Shown: positions 23,581 through 34,646 of the stretch, in pieces
How the letters are laid out: each line of letters begins with the position of its first letter
Numbering within the stretch: position 1 is the stretch's first letter
Assembly: GCF_004379255.2 (NCBI RefSeq)
Contig: NC_056040.1
Location: 25,758,852-25,822,851 of the forward strand
DNA: 64,000 bases
DNA from: Salvia splendens
Lineage: Eukaryota > Streptophyta > Magnoliopsida > Lamiales > Lamiaceae
Reading direction: 5' to 3'
Translations under genes and position numbers: made by a program
The notes under the pieces: model-generated
Database searches by the model: none
Told to the model about the DNA's origin: nothing
Seen by the model: the letters and a program-made list of their open reading frames with translations, nothing else

Positions 23581-23833
23581 TACTTCGTTAAATCATACTC
23601 CCTCCGTCCACGAAAAATAGACCACATTTGTCATTTTTGGTTGTCCACGAAAAATAGACCAGGTTTGAAAAATGACCCCACATTTGCTACCTAACACAAT
23701 TAAACACTACTAATAATTTGGACCTCGCATTCCACTACCACTAATTCTCTCTAATTTTTTTCTCTTCTCTCTTACTTTACCAATTCTACATTAAAACCCG
23801 TGTCATTCACAATGTGGTCTATTTATCGTGGAC

Positions 23834-24728
23834 TAGGGGTGTGCATTCGGGTTTCGGTTCGGTTTTTTGCCCAAACTGAATTTAGCTGAAAATCCAAACC
23901 GAACTGAAACCGAAAAACTGAAAACTTAAAAACTGAAAACCGAATAAACCGGAAAACCGAAATAATAAACTGAAATGATGAAAAACCGAAAAACCGAACT
24001 GCAATCATAGAATTTTTCATAACATACGATTTTACACAATTTATCAAACTGAAATCATCAATTTTACACAACATTTGTGTAACTGAAATGATGAAATCAT
24101 AACATTTTACGTTACAGTGAACATACAATTCCTAATTTCCTATCAAACAACAATCATACAATTTTACATTACAATAAACATTCAATTTCATCAAATACAG
24201 AAAACATAAATACATACAATGAACATCTTCTTCTCGAGGCGTGTTGTGGATGGGTGTAAGGCTGGAGACGATGGAGTGAATCTAGAGCTGAAGGCGTGGA
24301 GCAGCGACAGCGTGGGTGGAAGGGTGGAGGAGCGACGGGCTGGAGTCGTCGTGGGTCTTCCGGAGGCGACGGGCTGGAGTCGTCGTGGGTCTTCCGGAGG
24401 CGACGGCGACCGGCGTGGATGGCTGGACGCTGGAGGTGGAGAGATTAGGTTTAGAAAATAGGGAAGGAGGCGCTAGCGTGAGGCAGAACTAAATTAGGGT
24501 TAGTTTTTAGGATTTTATATTTAGTTATAATTAAATAATATATGGAGTATAATATTATATTAAAATAAATTCGATTTCTCGGTTTTTTTTTCCTCTGAAA
24601 CGAACCGAAAAATTGAAATTTTTAAATTTTCAAAACCGAACCGAAAAAATGAAAAATCGAACCGAATTTTGAAATTTCGATTTGGTTCGGTTCGGATATT
24701 CGGTTTTCGATTTTTTTGCTCACCCCTA
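23834..24728. mobile_element. Non-autonomous hAT element, 895 bp
   Basis: It begins TAGGGGTGTGCATTCGG and ends GCTCACCCCTA. The 8-bp flanks are identical: TCGTGGAC at 23826-23833 and 24729-24736, the hAT signature. The arms are rich in GGTTCGGTTT / AACCGAACCGAAA and nearly complementary. The centre (24219-24470) is GC-rich and contains a 34-bp tandem duplication; its short open frame shows no hAT transposase motif. Confidence 0.92.
24332..24399. repeat. 34-bp tandem duplication inside the hAT element
   Basis: Two adjacent identical units starting GCGACGGGCTGGAGTCGTCG at 24332 and 24366. They lie in the GC-rich core and keep the local reading frame off by one, which argues against a conserved protein there. 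Confidence 0.8.
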
Positions 24729-24746
24729 TCGTGGACAGAGGGAGTA

Positions 24747-25294
24747 GTAGTTGTTTGCAAATTAAAAAATACACTTAGTATTGCTCATCTGTTCCATAAA
24801 AATAAAAACTATTTCTATTTTAAAATAAAGTAGGACATAAAAAGAGAAAAATAATGAAATTAATGTTAGTAGATTGTGAATTTAACTTTCTAAAATACAA
24901 AATTTCTTATTTTATAAAATAGATCGAATAGGAAGAATTTCTACTTTTAGAAATCGAAGAAAATACAGTACTTTTAACTATTGGCTGGCGATGAATGGCA
25001 GAATAATTATTTTCATTCACGAGCCTTTTTCGCTTACTCGGTTATTCCCAACATTTTCAAACCAAATTAATTTTGGTATGCTCATCTCTGTAGCAATTGA
25101 AAGCCTTAAATTTTAGTAATGCTAAATGATGACGCGAAACGGTTCATTCTCATTTCATTTCCATAAATGAACAATTACTTTTCAAATTCCAAAATAATCT
25201 ATTATACACTGGCATACTGGAAGAGAAAACGAATAGAGATGACATTAAATAATTCTAAATTTCATAGTATTACATTCTAAAAATGTATTTTATA
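24747..25294. other. AT-rich spacer with a decayed MITE
   Basis: 24780-24935 resembles a Stowaway interior (TCTGTTCCATAAAAATA at left, AAATAGATCGAATAGGAAG at right), but the terminal bases are eroded. Nothing else is recognised. Confidence 0.4.
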
Positions 25295-25477
25295 CTTTGT
25301 CCGTCCGTCATTAGGAGTCTCGTTGACTTTTTCTACACTCGTTTTATAAAAAAAATAATAATAAATATTTTAAGTGTAGAAATGGTAAAATAAGAAGAGA
25401 ATAATGTAGAGAAGAGTTATCATTTCTCCACTTTATAAAACGGATGCAGAACGACTCGTAATAGCTGACGGAGGGAG
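25295..25477. mobile_element. Stowaway-type MITE
   Basis: Left CTTTGTCCGTCCGTCATTAG and right CTCGTAATAGCTGACGGAG are inverted ends flanked by TA at 25293-25294 and 25478-25479. It ends about 110 bp before the TATA box of the AG-peptide gene. Confidence 0.8.
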
Positions 25478-25586
25478 TACAATATTTTGTCAATATTCAC
25501 CATCCATATTCAAATTGAGACCTCATAATTAAAATACTTAAATTGTGAAACGAGAATCAATTACAATAATTGGCCAACATTTGTGT

Positions 25587-25594
25587 TATAAATA
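25587..25594 (+). promoter_or_regulatory. TATA box of the AG-peptide gene
   Basis: A perfect TATAAATA lies 46 bp upstream of the start codon, so the 5' UTR would be very short (about 20 bp). Confidence 0.65.
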
Positions 25595-25640
25595 GGATCA
25601 GTAATCCTATCATTATTCCCAACAAATAGTTTGAAAAAAA

Positions 25641-25889
25641 ATGTCTCTGTGGAAAGCTCTTCTTCTCTGCTTGGCTCTTCTTCATGTAATGAGCTTTTCT
25701 CAAGGTATAGAATTTGACGACAAGCACCACCACCACCACCACCACTCCGCCCTGGCTCCCGCCCCATCGCCCACCGCTAATAACGCCCCTGTGCCCGCCC
25801 CTGCTCCGGCGCATCACAGCGCCGCCGTGATGGTTCAATCTGGTGTAGTGACCGCCGCTGCGGTGGCTTTGTGTTTAGCTCTTGTTTAG
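25641..25889 (+). CDS. Arabinogalactan peptide with a seven-histidine run
   Basis: This single-exon gene encodes an 82-aa cell-surface proteoglycan precursor. Residues 1-22 (MSLWKALLLCLALLHVMSFS…) are a signal peptide. Residues 24-35 are acidic then histidine-rich, ending in seven consecutive His. Residues 37-56 carry AP and SP dipeptides (ALAPAPSPT, APVPAPAPA), the Hyp O-glycosylation sites of arabinogalactan proteins. The C-terminus (61-82) is a hydrophobic GPI-anchor signal, with small residues at 60-62 as a possible omega site. Size and layout fit plant AG-peptides; the His run is not usual for them. GC content is far above the flanks, supporting a real coding region. Confidence 0.88.
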   Translation: MSLWKALLLCLALLHVMSFSQGIEFDDKHHHHHHHSALAPAPSPTANNAPVPAPAPAHHSAAVMVQSGVVTAAAVALCLALV

Positions 25890-26232
25890 GGCTCGTTCGT
25901 TTCTATATAAAGAAGAGTGATTCTATTTCGTGTTTATCAAACTATTTGTTCATTTCTTCAAACTCCAAATTTGTCACATTTAATGTACTTTTCAACTTGG
26001 AGGACTAAATAGTGTGTGTTGCAGCACAATGAATTAAAGTAAATACGTTATTAATATCTTCTTTAATAGAATAAGTAACTGTTATCATTCTATTTAAAAT
26101 TCAACTATAGAAGGCTTTTCATGATTACATATTAATGGACAAAGCTTATACGGTAAAGTGGCAAGAAAATTGGAATATTAATTAGTTAGGATTTGACAAG
26201 AATAATTGGATTATTGTTATTATAAATAGTTA
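25890..26232 (+). other. 3' flank of the AG-peptide gene
   Basis: Presumed 3' UTR then AT-rich spacer. AATAGAATAAG-type sequences could serve as poly(A) signals, but none stands out. Confidence 0.4.
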
Positions 26233-26423
26233 CTCTCTATTTTATAATAAATGTCACATTTTTCTTTTTAGTGTGTTCCATAAAAAATTGTCATATTTTA
26301 ATTTTTGGAAAAATTTTTCTCCCACATTAATATAAAAATTATATTTTCTCTCTCCATATAACACACAAAACAAAAAACCTCCTAAAATCTCGTGTCGTCA
26401 CATCTTTTGTGGGACGGAGGGAG
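26233..26423. mobile_element. Stowaway-type MITE
   Basis: Left CTCTCTATTTTATAATAAAT and right TTTTGTGGGACGGAGGGAG, with TA at 26231-26232 and 26424-26425. The left terminus has diverged from the consensus; inner inverted blocks (AATGTCACATTTTT / CGTCACATCTTTTG) agree. Confidence 0.7.
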
Positions 26424-26425
26424 TA

Positions 26426-27949
26426 TTAAATTATGATAGGTGTATAAATTAATTAGTAAAATTTGATTTATTTAAAAATGAATAGCAAACATTATATTAT
26501 TATATTCAATTTAGTTAATATATTATAATCATTTTATTCAATATTTTAATAAAAATGCAAAGTATATAAAATTAATCGGTGAGCTGATGATGAGTCGATT
26601 GCAGATAGAGAGAGTAATTTGGAATTGGGCGGAGGGGATTCCAATTGTGTTGGTGGGACGTTAATTCCAGGCCACACGATCTAGATAATGCGGTAATCGC
26701 AGTCGCAGCTTTGTTTTAGGTTTGCGAAGACTTTCTTCCTCAGTAATTTCATTACTTTCCCTCTCTTGATCTTGAATTTAGAGACTAAGAACATCTGCAA
26801 CTATCGTTTGTTTAATTATTTATGGGTTAGTAGTACCACTTTTTATCCTTAAGCTTAATGCATTGACAACACATGCAATCATCCATCCATTTACTATATC
26901 TATTCATAGGTCTCATGGGTAGTCATCAATTGCTAACTAATTAGTGATCACAAATCAAAACCAAATCTTAGCTATTAAATTAGGAGATCCAGTGATTGAA
27001 ATAATCCAAAAAAATTATTAAATAAACTTAAAAGATATTAATGTCAATTCTCTATCATCAAAATCATCTTAAAACTTTAAATTTACGTAACTCTCTCTAT
27101 TTAAATTATTTTTCCGCAAAAAATATATCAAATTAAAGATAATTTTATAAGGATTCCAACAAGATCTCAATTGCATATGTTCCGACGATATTCGGGTGAT
27201 GAAATTTGATAAATTTTATTTCAATTTTCGTATATGTTGATAAACAGATTTTATCAACAAATGCAAAAAAATCTCAATATAGTGTATGCAAAATCTCAAT
27301 ATAACGCATGTAAAATATCAATAAAACTGTGTTGATATTTTCTTTTACTTGTGTTGATATTCTCATGTATATTGTTGATATTTTTAATACACTGATATAA
27401 AAAAAACACTCACGAAAATTATCATATGATAACATAATGACAATATTACCCTTTTATTGTTATTTTGTCTACTATTTATTGAAATTTGTGGGCTTTAATC
27501 TCATCCACTCATTTCAAAATCTAAGGGTGTAGATTTAGTCTTAATTTTGGATTATGGTGTTATAAGCATTAGAAGAGGACCCTAGATCCCACTATTTTAT
27601 TTCTACCATGTTAAAAAACAATTATTAAAAAAATATCTAATTGTTAAAACTTTATTAAAAATTAAAAATTACATTACTAATTCCTAAAATTAAAAGATAC
27701 ATAATTAAATTCTTAAAAATTAAAAATTACACCGTCAAATTCTAAAAACTAAAAATTATTAAAAATTACCACATAATTTAAATTATAGTTAAAAACAAAA
27801 ATACATTGAATTTTTTTAGAGAGAAAAATGAGTGAGACTAGTTTTTTTTCATTTGAAAAAAATAATGTGATGAATATGGTATTTATATATATAATTTAGG
27901 ATGAAATTGTAGGATAAAAAGATGAAAAAATAAAAAAGGGGAAAAATAG
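26426..27949. other. AT-rich intergenic region
   Basis: No gene is supported. 26580-26790 is less AT-rich and could be an old exon or promoter fragment, without recognisable product. 26790-27600 begins AAGAACATCTGCAACTATCG, like a Harbinger-type MITE end, but I found no matching right end. 27260-27400 repeats GTTGATATTTT and AATCTCAATATA. Confidence 0.4.
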
Positions 27950-27951
27950 TA

Positions 27952-28319
27952 CTCCCTCCGTTCCTGAAAGTTTGTCACTTATTTCCATTTTCGCATCTCT
28001 CTAAAAATTTGTCACTTTTCACTTTTACCATATTTGGTAGTTACCCCACATTCCACTTACTCATTTCCACTCACATTTCAATCACAATACTTGCTCATAA
28101 TCTATTTTTTTCTTAATTCATGAGAATTTTGATATTTTATTGCCTAATTTCTAGACTTCCTTAAAATCACAATAATAATGTTATTGACTTTTACAAATCC
28201 CAGTACTAATTATGAATAACCATATATTTCAAATTCAGATATTTAATTTAATCTAAAGATTGATAATTTCCCGTAATAATGTGATAACAGTAAAAGATGA
28301 AAGACTACTTTTACTTATA
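27952..28319. mobile_element. Truncated Stowaway-type MITE
   Basis: The left end CTCCCTCCGTTCCTGAAAGT is present after TA (27950-27951), but no matching right end occurs before the next MITE. A partial copy. Confidence 0.5.
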
Positions 28320-28547
28320 CTCTTTCCGTCCATAAAAATAGGAGCTTTTGGGGCGACACGAGTTTTAATGCAAAATTGATAAAGTATGAGAAAGATAAAA
28401 AGAAAAAATGAGTGGAGTATTATTAGTGGAAAATGAGACTCACCTTATAAAAGAGAAAAAAACTTACCAAAAGTAGAAGGTGACTAATTTTGTGGGACAT
28501 CCCAAAATGTAAACGGAAGACTATTTTTATAGAACGAAGGGAAGGAG
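28320..28547. mobile_element. Stowaway-type MITE
   Basis: Left CTCTTTCCGTCCATAAAAAT and right TTTTTATAGAACGAAGGGAA form inverted ends, flanked by TA at 28318-28319 and 28548-28549. Confidence 0.7.
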
Positions 28548-28609
28548 TATATTTATTCATTATAACTATAACTCCTAAGAATAAAAAAATATATAATTAT
28601 TTTTTTAAC

Positions 28610-28775
28610 CCAATTAATCTGTCGGGCCAGTGCGAAACCCGAATATTTAGAGTTAGGGTTGTAAATTTCTAACCTGCTAAAATTTCAGCCCGATTAACCA
28701 ACACCTGATTAGCCCGCTACCCGAATAGGATTGACTCAATACTTATAGTGTTGGCCCGATTTACATCCCTACATG
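28610..28775. mobile_element. Right-end fragment of a hAT-type MITE
   Basis: GGCCCGATTTACATCCCTA at its right end and repeated GCCCG / CCCGATTA motifs match the family of the intact element at 29415-30125. The left end is missing. Confidence 0.5.
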
Positions 28776-28789
28776 TGAATGTGCCTATT

Positions 28790-30510
28790 GACTCTCTTTT
28801 ATCCAAGGATAGACCAAGGAGGTCTATAACTAAACCTAGAGGTTTTGTGATGAGTTGAATCTGTTAACACTTGCTTTCAATGTTCATGAATTAGATGGGG
28901 ATGAGCCCCAATCATATAAGTAAGCAAAGTGCATGTTTTATCCTAAATGGCTTGTTGCCATAGAAGATATTTTAGTTTATAGACCTAAAGATTGTACTAT
29001 TGTTGAGTGCATGTGATTGTTCACATAAAGCAGGAAGTTAGTGGCTTAAAGTACAAAGTGAGACTTGTGGCTATGGGCTTCACTCAACAAGAGGGGGTAG
29101 ATTACACAGAGATCTTTGCCTCAGTGGTAAAATTTACTATTGTACGCTTAATGCTTGTCTTATATGCCTATATATTTTGACTGGGATCTCAAACAAATAG
29201 ATGTTAAAATAACTTTTTTGCATGGTGATCTTGACAAACCTATTTACATGAGCCAACCTGATGGATTTGTTGAACCTAACTACTACTAAATCTAAATACA
29301 TTACTATCATTGAAGCAATGAAGGAAGTACTATGGTTGAAAGGGGTTGTGAGTGAACTTAGGTTCCTCAAGAAACCCATTGTGGTATATTCTGACAGCCA
29401 ATTAGCCATACAAGTAGGGATGTCAATCGGGCCAGCCCATCGGGTTTCGGGCCAGCCCTACTCGGGTTGCGGGTCAATCGGGTGCGGGCTAATCGGGTTT
29501 TGAATTCTTTCGGGTTGTAAAAGTTCAACCCTAACCCTAAAAGCTCGGCTTTCAGGCTAGCCCAACGGGTTAATCGGGTTGCTACCGATAAGATTAACAT
29601 GCGACCAATCCAATAAATAATGATGAAAATTAGTTATATTCATAAAATGTAAAATATTTAATTATGATAAATTTGAGATATATGGTCAAACTCAATCATA
29701 AACATGATCAAATACTAATATTTGAGATATTTCGTGAAATTTTAATGCATGTTTTAGAAATTTAAATATTTTTTAAGTGAATTTGAAGTTTTTAATTTAT
29801 TTATCAATTATTATATTAATAAAAACTTAATATATAATTTGTATATTTAATATAAAATTGAAAGTTATTTTTGTAGTTATCTATATTATAAAATTAATCA
29901 ATGAAGTGTCGAATTAGGAGTTAAAAATAGAATAATAGAAATTTTATCGGGTTTTCGGGTCAACCCATCGGGTATTCGGGTCTAGCCCTAACGGGTCGCG
30001 GGTTAATCGGGTGCGTGCTAATCGGGTTTTAATTTTATCGGGCTAGAAATTTCCAGCCCTAACCCCATAAATTTGGCGGGCTATTCGGGCCAGCCCACGG
30101 GTTGCGGGCTACATTGACATCCCTACATACAAGTGTGTATGAATCCAATGTCTCATGACACGACTAAGCACATAGATGTCAGATTCCACTTCATCCGAGA
30201 AATTGTGGAAAAGGGTGAAGTGTTGCTTGAAAAAATCCACACCGATCACAATCTGATATGGGGACTAAGTGTCTATCCGTGGAGAAGATGTTGTCTTGCA
30301 TCAGAAAACTCCACATTGTCTCCGAATAGGTAAAGTAGTCAGGTATATCTCCCTTGTACTATCTAGCTTGTTATATTTGTATAATTGTAATAGTCCTTAC
30401 TGTGGGAGTATATGCTTGCTTCTGTTTTAGACATGAAAGGCATCATTAAGCAATGCTAAAGAGCACAGGTCGAATCCCTCACCACTTCAGATAAGGCCTA
30501 AGGTGGAGAA
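28790..30510 (+). pseudogene. Deleted Ty1-copia pol (RT fused to RNase H)
   Basis: In broken frames: RT start KYKVRLVAMGFTQQEGVDYT (29050-29105) and YMSQPDGFVEP (29247-29280), then, without the middle of RT, RNase H TTTKSKYITIIEAMKEVLWL (29281-29340), IVVYSDSQLAIQ, interrupted by a hAT MITE, then CMNPMSHDTTKHIDVRFHFI (30135-30195). The YVDD region is deleted. A polypurine tract AAGGTGGAGAA and an LTR start follow at 30500-30511. Confidence 0.82.
29415..30125. mobile_element. hAT MITE, 711 bp, in the copia RNase H
   Basis: It begins TAGGGATGTCAATCGGGCC and ends CTACATTGACATCCCTA. The flanks are identical 8-mers CATACAAG at 29407-29414 and 30126-30133. The arms repeat GGGTTGCGGGTCAATCGGG-like motifs and the centre is AT-rich. 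Removing it restores the RNase H reading IQ/VCMNPMS. It is non-coding. Confidence 0.93.
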
Positions 30511-31070
30511 TGTGACAGTAGTGATCCTTATTAGAAGGCCCAATCTGCTACCTTGTAATTAGCCCAGTCCATCAGCCCAATGCTTGAGTAACCCTACCAC
30601 ATGTCAGCGAGTTGTGGTGAGTTGAAGGCTGAGTCGTTTATATAATCCTCCGCTTCTTCACCTCCTCTCAATGTGCTACTCCTATCTCTCTTTGATTTCT
30701 AGTGCTCCGACAAAAATGAGATTAGGGTTTTCCCTTATTCTGCGATATCTATGTGCTTTGAAGCTTCAGAGTTCCACTTTCTCTTTTCCACCTCAGCGTG
30801 TGTATACATTGAGTTGGTGTGTGCGATGATGTGTGCGGGAACCACTAGTTTGAGTGGTCCTTGTGTTCTTCGGTGAAGTTGCAAGAGTTTGAGTTTGGCA
30901 GTGATTTGAGACTCTTGTGCATGTCTGCAACGTGGTGGTTGCTGGACCTAGGGTTTCGTGGATACGGTGAAACAGATTGGTTATCTGTTAGCTTTTCTTC
31001 TTAGGCAAATTGAACGGTGAACTAAGGGATTGATGGTCGGATAAAATAGGGCTGTGCAGTTGTACTTGGT
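30511..31070 (+). repeat. Probable 3' LTR of the deleted copia element
   Basis: It begins TGTGACAGTAGTG right after the polypurine tract. TTTATATAATCC at 30638 is a TATA-like box. The right end is not defined because there is no second copy; 31070 is a guess. Confidence 0.5.
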
Positions 31071-31467
31071 GCAACCTGAGCCCATTTGATATCTTCTTTT
31101 ATTCCTTTTTTTAATGTTCTTATTCTATTTTCTTTGTACATCATCTTGTGAACGCATGTAACCTGTGTATTAAGTGTTTCAGGTGTACTAATTCACAATG
31201 ATAACCACTAAGATCTGAACATTTTGTTTGATCTGTGTTTAAGAGGACTTCTTTGTGGCCTTAATTGTTGTCGTATTCACATTATGTAGTCTTGATTGAC
31301 TGAAAAATTATGAGGACTTTGCCCAAAGATACAATATATCATATTAATGTGGAGTGCGGTTATAATCATCGAAACCTTCCCAGAAACCAGTTTTATCCAC
31401 TTTGTTTAGATGTATGACATTATGTTTTGGATATTATTTATGTGGTTATTATTATTGTTTTGTTTTA
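31071..31467. other. Spacer before the Harbinger nest
   Basis: No supported gene. It may include the end of the preceding LTR or ordinary host sequence. The last three bases, TTA at 31465-31467, form the left target-site duplication of the Harbinger element. Confidence 0.4.
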
Positions 31468-31795
31468 GACGGCATCCGCAATGGGGCGGACGATAGGTCG
31501 GCCGATGCCTCGGGCGCGCCATCGTCCGCCACTGTGGGTGTGCGGACGATGCCCGATGCATCGTCCGCGCCCTATAAATCGTCCGCGGACGATACACGGA
31601 CGATAGGGCATCGTCCGCGCCATCTTCCGCCCACTGTGGGCGACGCGGACGATGACGCGGACGATCCAACGCGTTTTCATTTTTTTCTGAATTTTTGTCT
31701 ATTTAAACCTCATTTCTCATTCTATTTTTCATACAAATTTTTCTCTCATCTCTCACTTTACATACGAATATTTCGATCATCTCTCACAAAAAAAA

Positions 31796-32364
31796 ATGAA
31801 CCACGACGACGACTGGAGTACCTCGGAGGGCGTTAGTCGGACTTTGAATCGAGCCTTATTCGATGCCGTTAATGACGCAATGGCAGATTGCTTAGCAAAA
31901 ATGCAGCGCGAGGGGGCGGCGGCGGCAACGGCGGAGCAGATCCCCCGGCCTATTCGACATCGGACATTTGTCCACCGCGACCACGCCGTAGCTCACGAAT
32001 GTCTATTTGCAGACTATTTTGCCGAGCAACCACGGTGGGGCCCGACTGTTTTTCACTTCCGGTTTAGAATGCATCGTTATATTTTTCTCAGCATTGTCCA
32101 GACGTTGGAGTCACGTGATGAATACTTCCAGTATCGGGAAGATGCCATCGGTAGACCCGGACTTACGCCGTTGCAGAAGTGCACGGTTGCACTCCGGCAG
32201 TTGGCCTACGGCACCACGACGGACATGTTCGATGAGTACCTTCACGTCGGGGAGACAACTGGCCGCGAGTGCCTGAACAGATTTTGTAGGGGAGTTGTGG
32301 AGGCTTACAGTGGCACATATTTGCGAAAGCCGACGGTTGTGGATTGTCAGACTCTGGTGAAGAT
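31796..32364 (+). pseudogene. Harbinger (HARBI1/ALP1-like) transposase, N-terminal half
   Basis: It starts at ATG 31796 (MNHDDDWSTSEG) and reads open through the conserved N-terminal region FADYFAEQPRWGPTVFHFRF, DAIGRPGLTPLQKCTVALRQ and DMFDEYLHVGETTGRECLNR, up to DCQTLVK. It is then cut by the LTR insertion. Along aligned parts it resembles the intact transposase at 45667-46944. Downstream codons in the insert are unrelated. Confidence 0.9.
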
Positions 32365-33109
32365 TGGCGGGCTCGGAAACGTGCGGATTAAGATTGGATC
32401 AAGTTATATGGAGGATAACTGAATCGGTTGGACCAGTTAGCAAATTGTCGTTGCCACTTAATCGAATCAATCCTCGAACCGAAACGCGCCAAAGATAATA
32501 TTTATAACTCCCGATTTCGCACTATTTTAACAGTAAAGTGGCAAGTTTGGGGTCGATCCACAGAAAAGTTGGTGTGTCGAGTGTGTGAGTAGTGAACAGG
32601 GGGGTTGGCTCCTGCCACGCTTTAACTTGGGAGTTTTAACTACGGTTTTTATCTAGGCAGAATTCAAACTAGCTAGCTTGATCAACGAAAATTTAAACAC
32701 TGGGTCAAGTAAATTTCAGGTAATAACAGAAAAGTAAATGCGCGATTTAAAAGAGAGAATAACTTCTATTAAACTAAGATATGATTACAGCGTGAAAATA
32801 AACTAAGCTAACACTTCGAAAATAAAGAAAGCGGTAAACTGAGAAGAATCTCAGCGGGAAAGTTAAGTTACGCCGACAGAAATGGTTATTCTGCAACACT
32901 CCCTTCGGTCGCCCTTTTAACTACGCTATCTAAGCTAAACTAGAGATCTGAACTAAACTAAGCTAAGAGAGCAGAATTAAGCTAAACTAAGCTAGATAGC
33001 TGAACTAAGCTAAACTAAGCTAAACTAGGCGGAAAGTAAAGTCTCGGATTCTTTCTTGTGGTGGCGCAGCCTCTATTTATAAGCTCGATTCGGCCTCCAG
33101 CTGGATAAC

Positions 33110-34575
33110 TGAAGGGGCTGGCAGCGGAAGCGTGCAGATAAAACGGATCACATGAATTTGATCTATTTAGCAGATTATTTAGACAAAATCTATTCGCGTA
33201 ATTATCACATGTATCATGCTCATAACTTGAATTAAAACATGCTTTAGCATATAAAATTCTTAAAACATGCTTACTACGAAATTAGCCAATTTACCTGTTG
33301 ATTCAATCAAGAATCGATGATGGCTTGCTCCGTCTCCACGTGAAGATCTTCAATACAAAACCTCGGATCTTCTGACTGGTGTCCCGGACTATACACTGAT
33401 ATTTGTGTGGGCAAATCTCACCAACGTACTAGGACTCGAATAATGGAAGACAGAACTCAGCTCACGGGGGAGAGCACAATTTTCGAAAATCACTCTTTAG
33501 AGGGGGGACGAAAATTTGACAAATTAATTGTTGTGTTTTCTGTCTCCTTTATTCTCCTATTTATTTAAGTCACATATTGGGCCCAGTCAGGGATCTAACG
33601 AAGAATCTGGAACAGGCCTCACCCAATTAGCTTTTTACTAATTAAATTGAACCCACAATTTAATATAAGCTTATATTGGAATATTACGAGCAGCCACTAC
33701 AGAAGTAATATTGCACTAACTTCCAAATCCGAAATTACAAGTATTCTGGGTTTCCTTTAATTGTATTTGATTTATTTCCCGCGCTTAAGATGGAAACATC
33801 CATTAATTAATTAATGTCTGCTATAGACTTAATTAATTAACATATTTCGAATTCCAAGAGTGGACTTAGCAAGAAACTCTTATTTATTATTCATAGAGTA
33901 ATTAAACTCCAACTAGCTAGGTTCCGAATAATAAAACCTCGTTTCGAGCTCCTCTTGTGGATGTTATCAAACGAGACTCTCCTCGCGCACGTTTCAACAT
34001 AATAGCAATCCTAGCACCTCTAGATAATGATCACCACTACCCAATATACCTGGATCGTTGGGTTACGAAAAACCCACACCTTTGGTAAGTCAAAGTAGTG
34101 GATACTCAATATCGTATGCTCAATGCTAACGTACATTGATTAAGAAATTAATTCTCAAGACCTCGTCTTTCAGTAGATAGCATAAAGACTCGTCTTGCTG
34201 TTAGATCCATTCAGTGCTATACCACACCAACGTCATCTTATTTCAATAAGGTTTAGAAATAATCGGACTGACATTGCAACCTTTCGCGATAGGTAGTCTA
34301 GGCCTATCTAGGTTGTGAAATTCTTATTTTTTCTTTGTTTAGAACTGACCGTGTTACCTTAAATTGGACGACGCCCACAACTGGTCTACTAAAACAAAGA
34401 CTTAGACTTTGTTACGTTTGCTCATACATTTAAATATGCAATAAACAACCATTAAATGTAAAACATAACAACAGTATGACAAAAATAATCTATTGCATTT
34501 ATTGGAAAGTAACCATTAGAGTTTTACAGTATCCAATCACTCGAAAGGTGATTTATAGTATACAAAACCCTAACA
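33110..34575 (-). repeat. 3' LTR of copia element B (left)
   Basis: It begins TGAAGGGGCTGGCAGCGG and ends AAAACCCTAACA; on the minus strand it therefore starts TGTTAGGG. It has about 25 mismatches to the right LTR. The polypurine tract lies immediately after 34575. Confidence 0.95.
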
Positions 34576-34590
34576 ATCTCCCACTTATAC
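34576..34590 (-). other. Polypurine tract of copia element B
   Basis: On the minus strand it reads AAGTGGGAGAT just before the LTR start TGTTAGGG, as in most plant copia elements. Confidence 0.85.
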
Positions 34591-34646
34591 TCAAAACAAC
34601 TTTCGAGTATACAAAATGGTAGTGTACACTTCTAAATTTCTCCCAC

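Larger units (their letters stand above)
23598..24744. mobile_element. Stowaway-type MITE interrupted by a hAT element
   Basis: The left end CTCCCTCCGTCCACGAAAAA and right end TTTATCGTGGACAGAGGGAG are inverted repeats flanked by TA (23596-23597 and 24745-24746). Taking out 23834-24728 and one copy of its 8-bp duplication leaves a MITE of about 244 bp. Confidence 0.88.

Noticed and set aside
24219..24461. 80-codon Gly/Arg/Trp-rich open frame in the hAT element
   Set aside because: It spans a 34-bp tandem duplication that is not a multiple of three and has no hAT transposase motif.
31402..31836. 144-codon open frame before the Harbinger transposase
   Set aside because: It crosses the transposon end and the GC-rich subterminal repeat; the conserved transposase starts in another frame at 31796.
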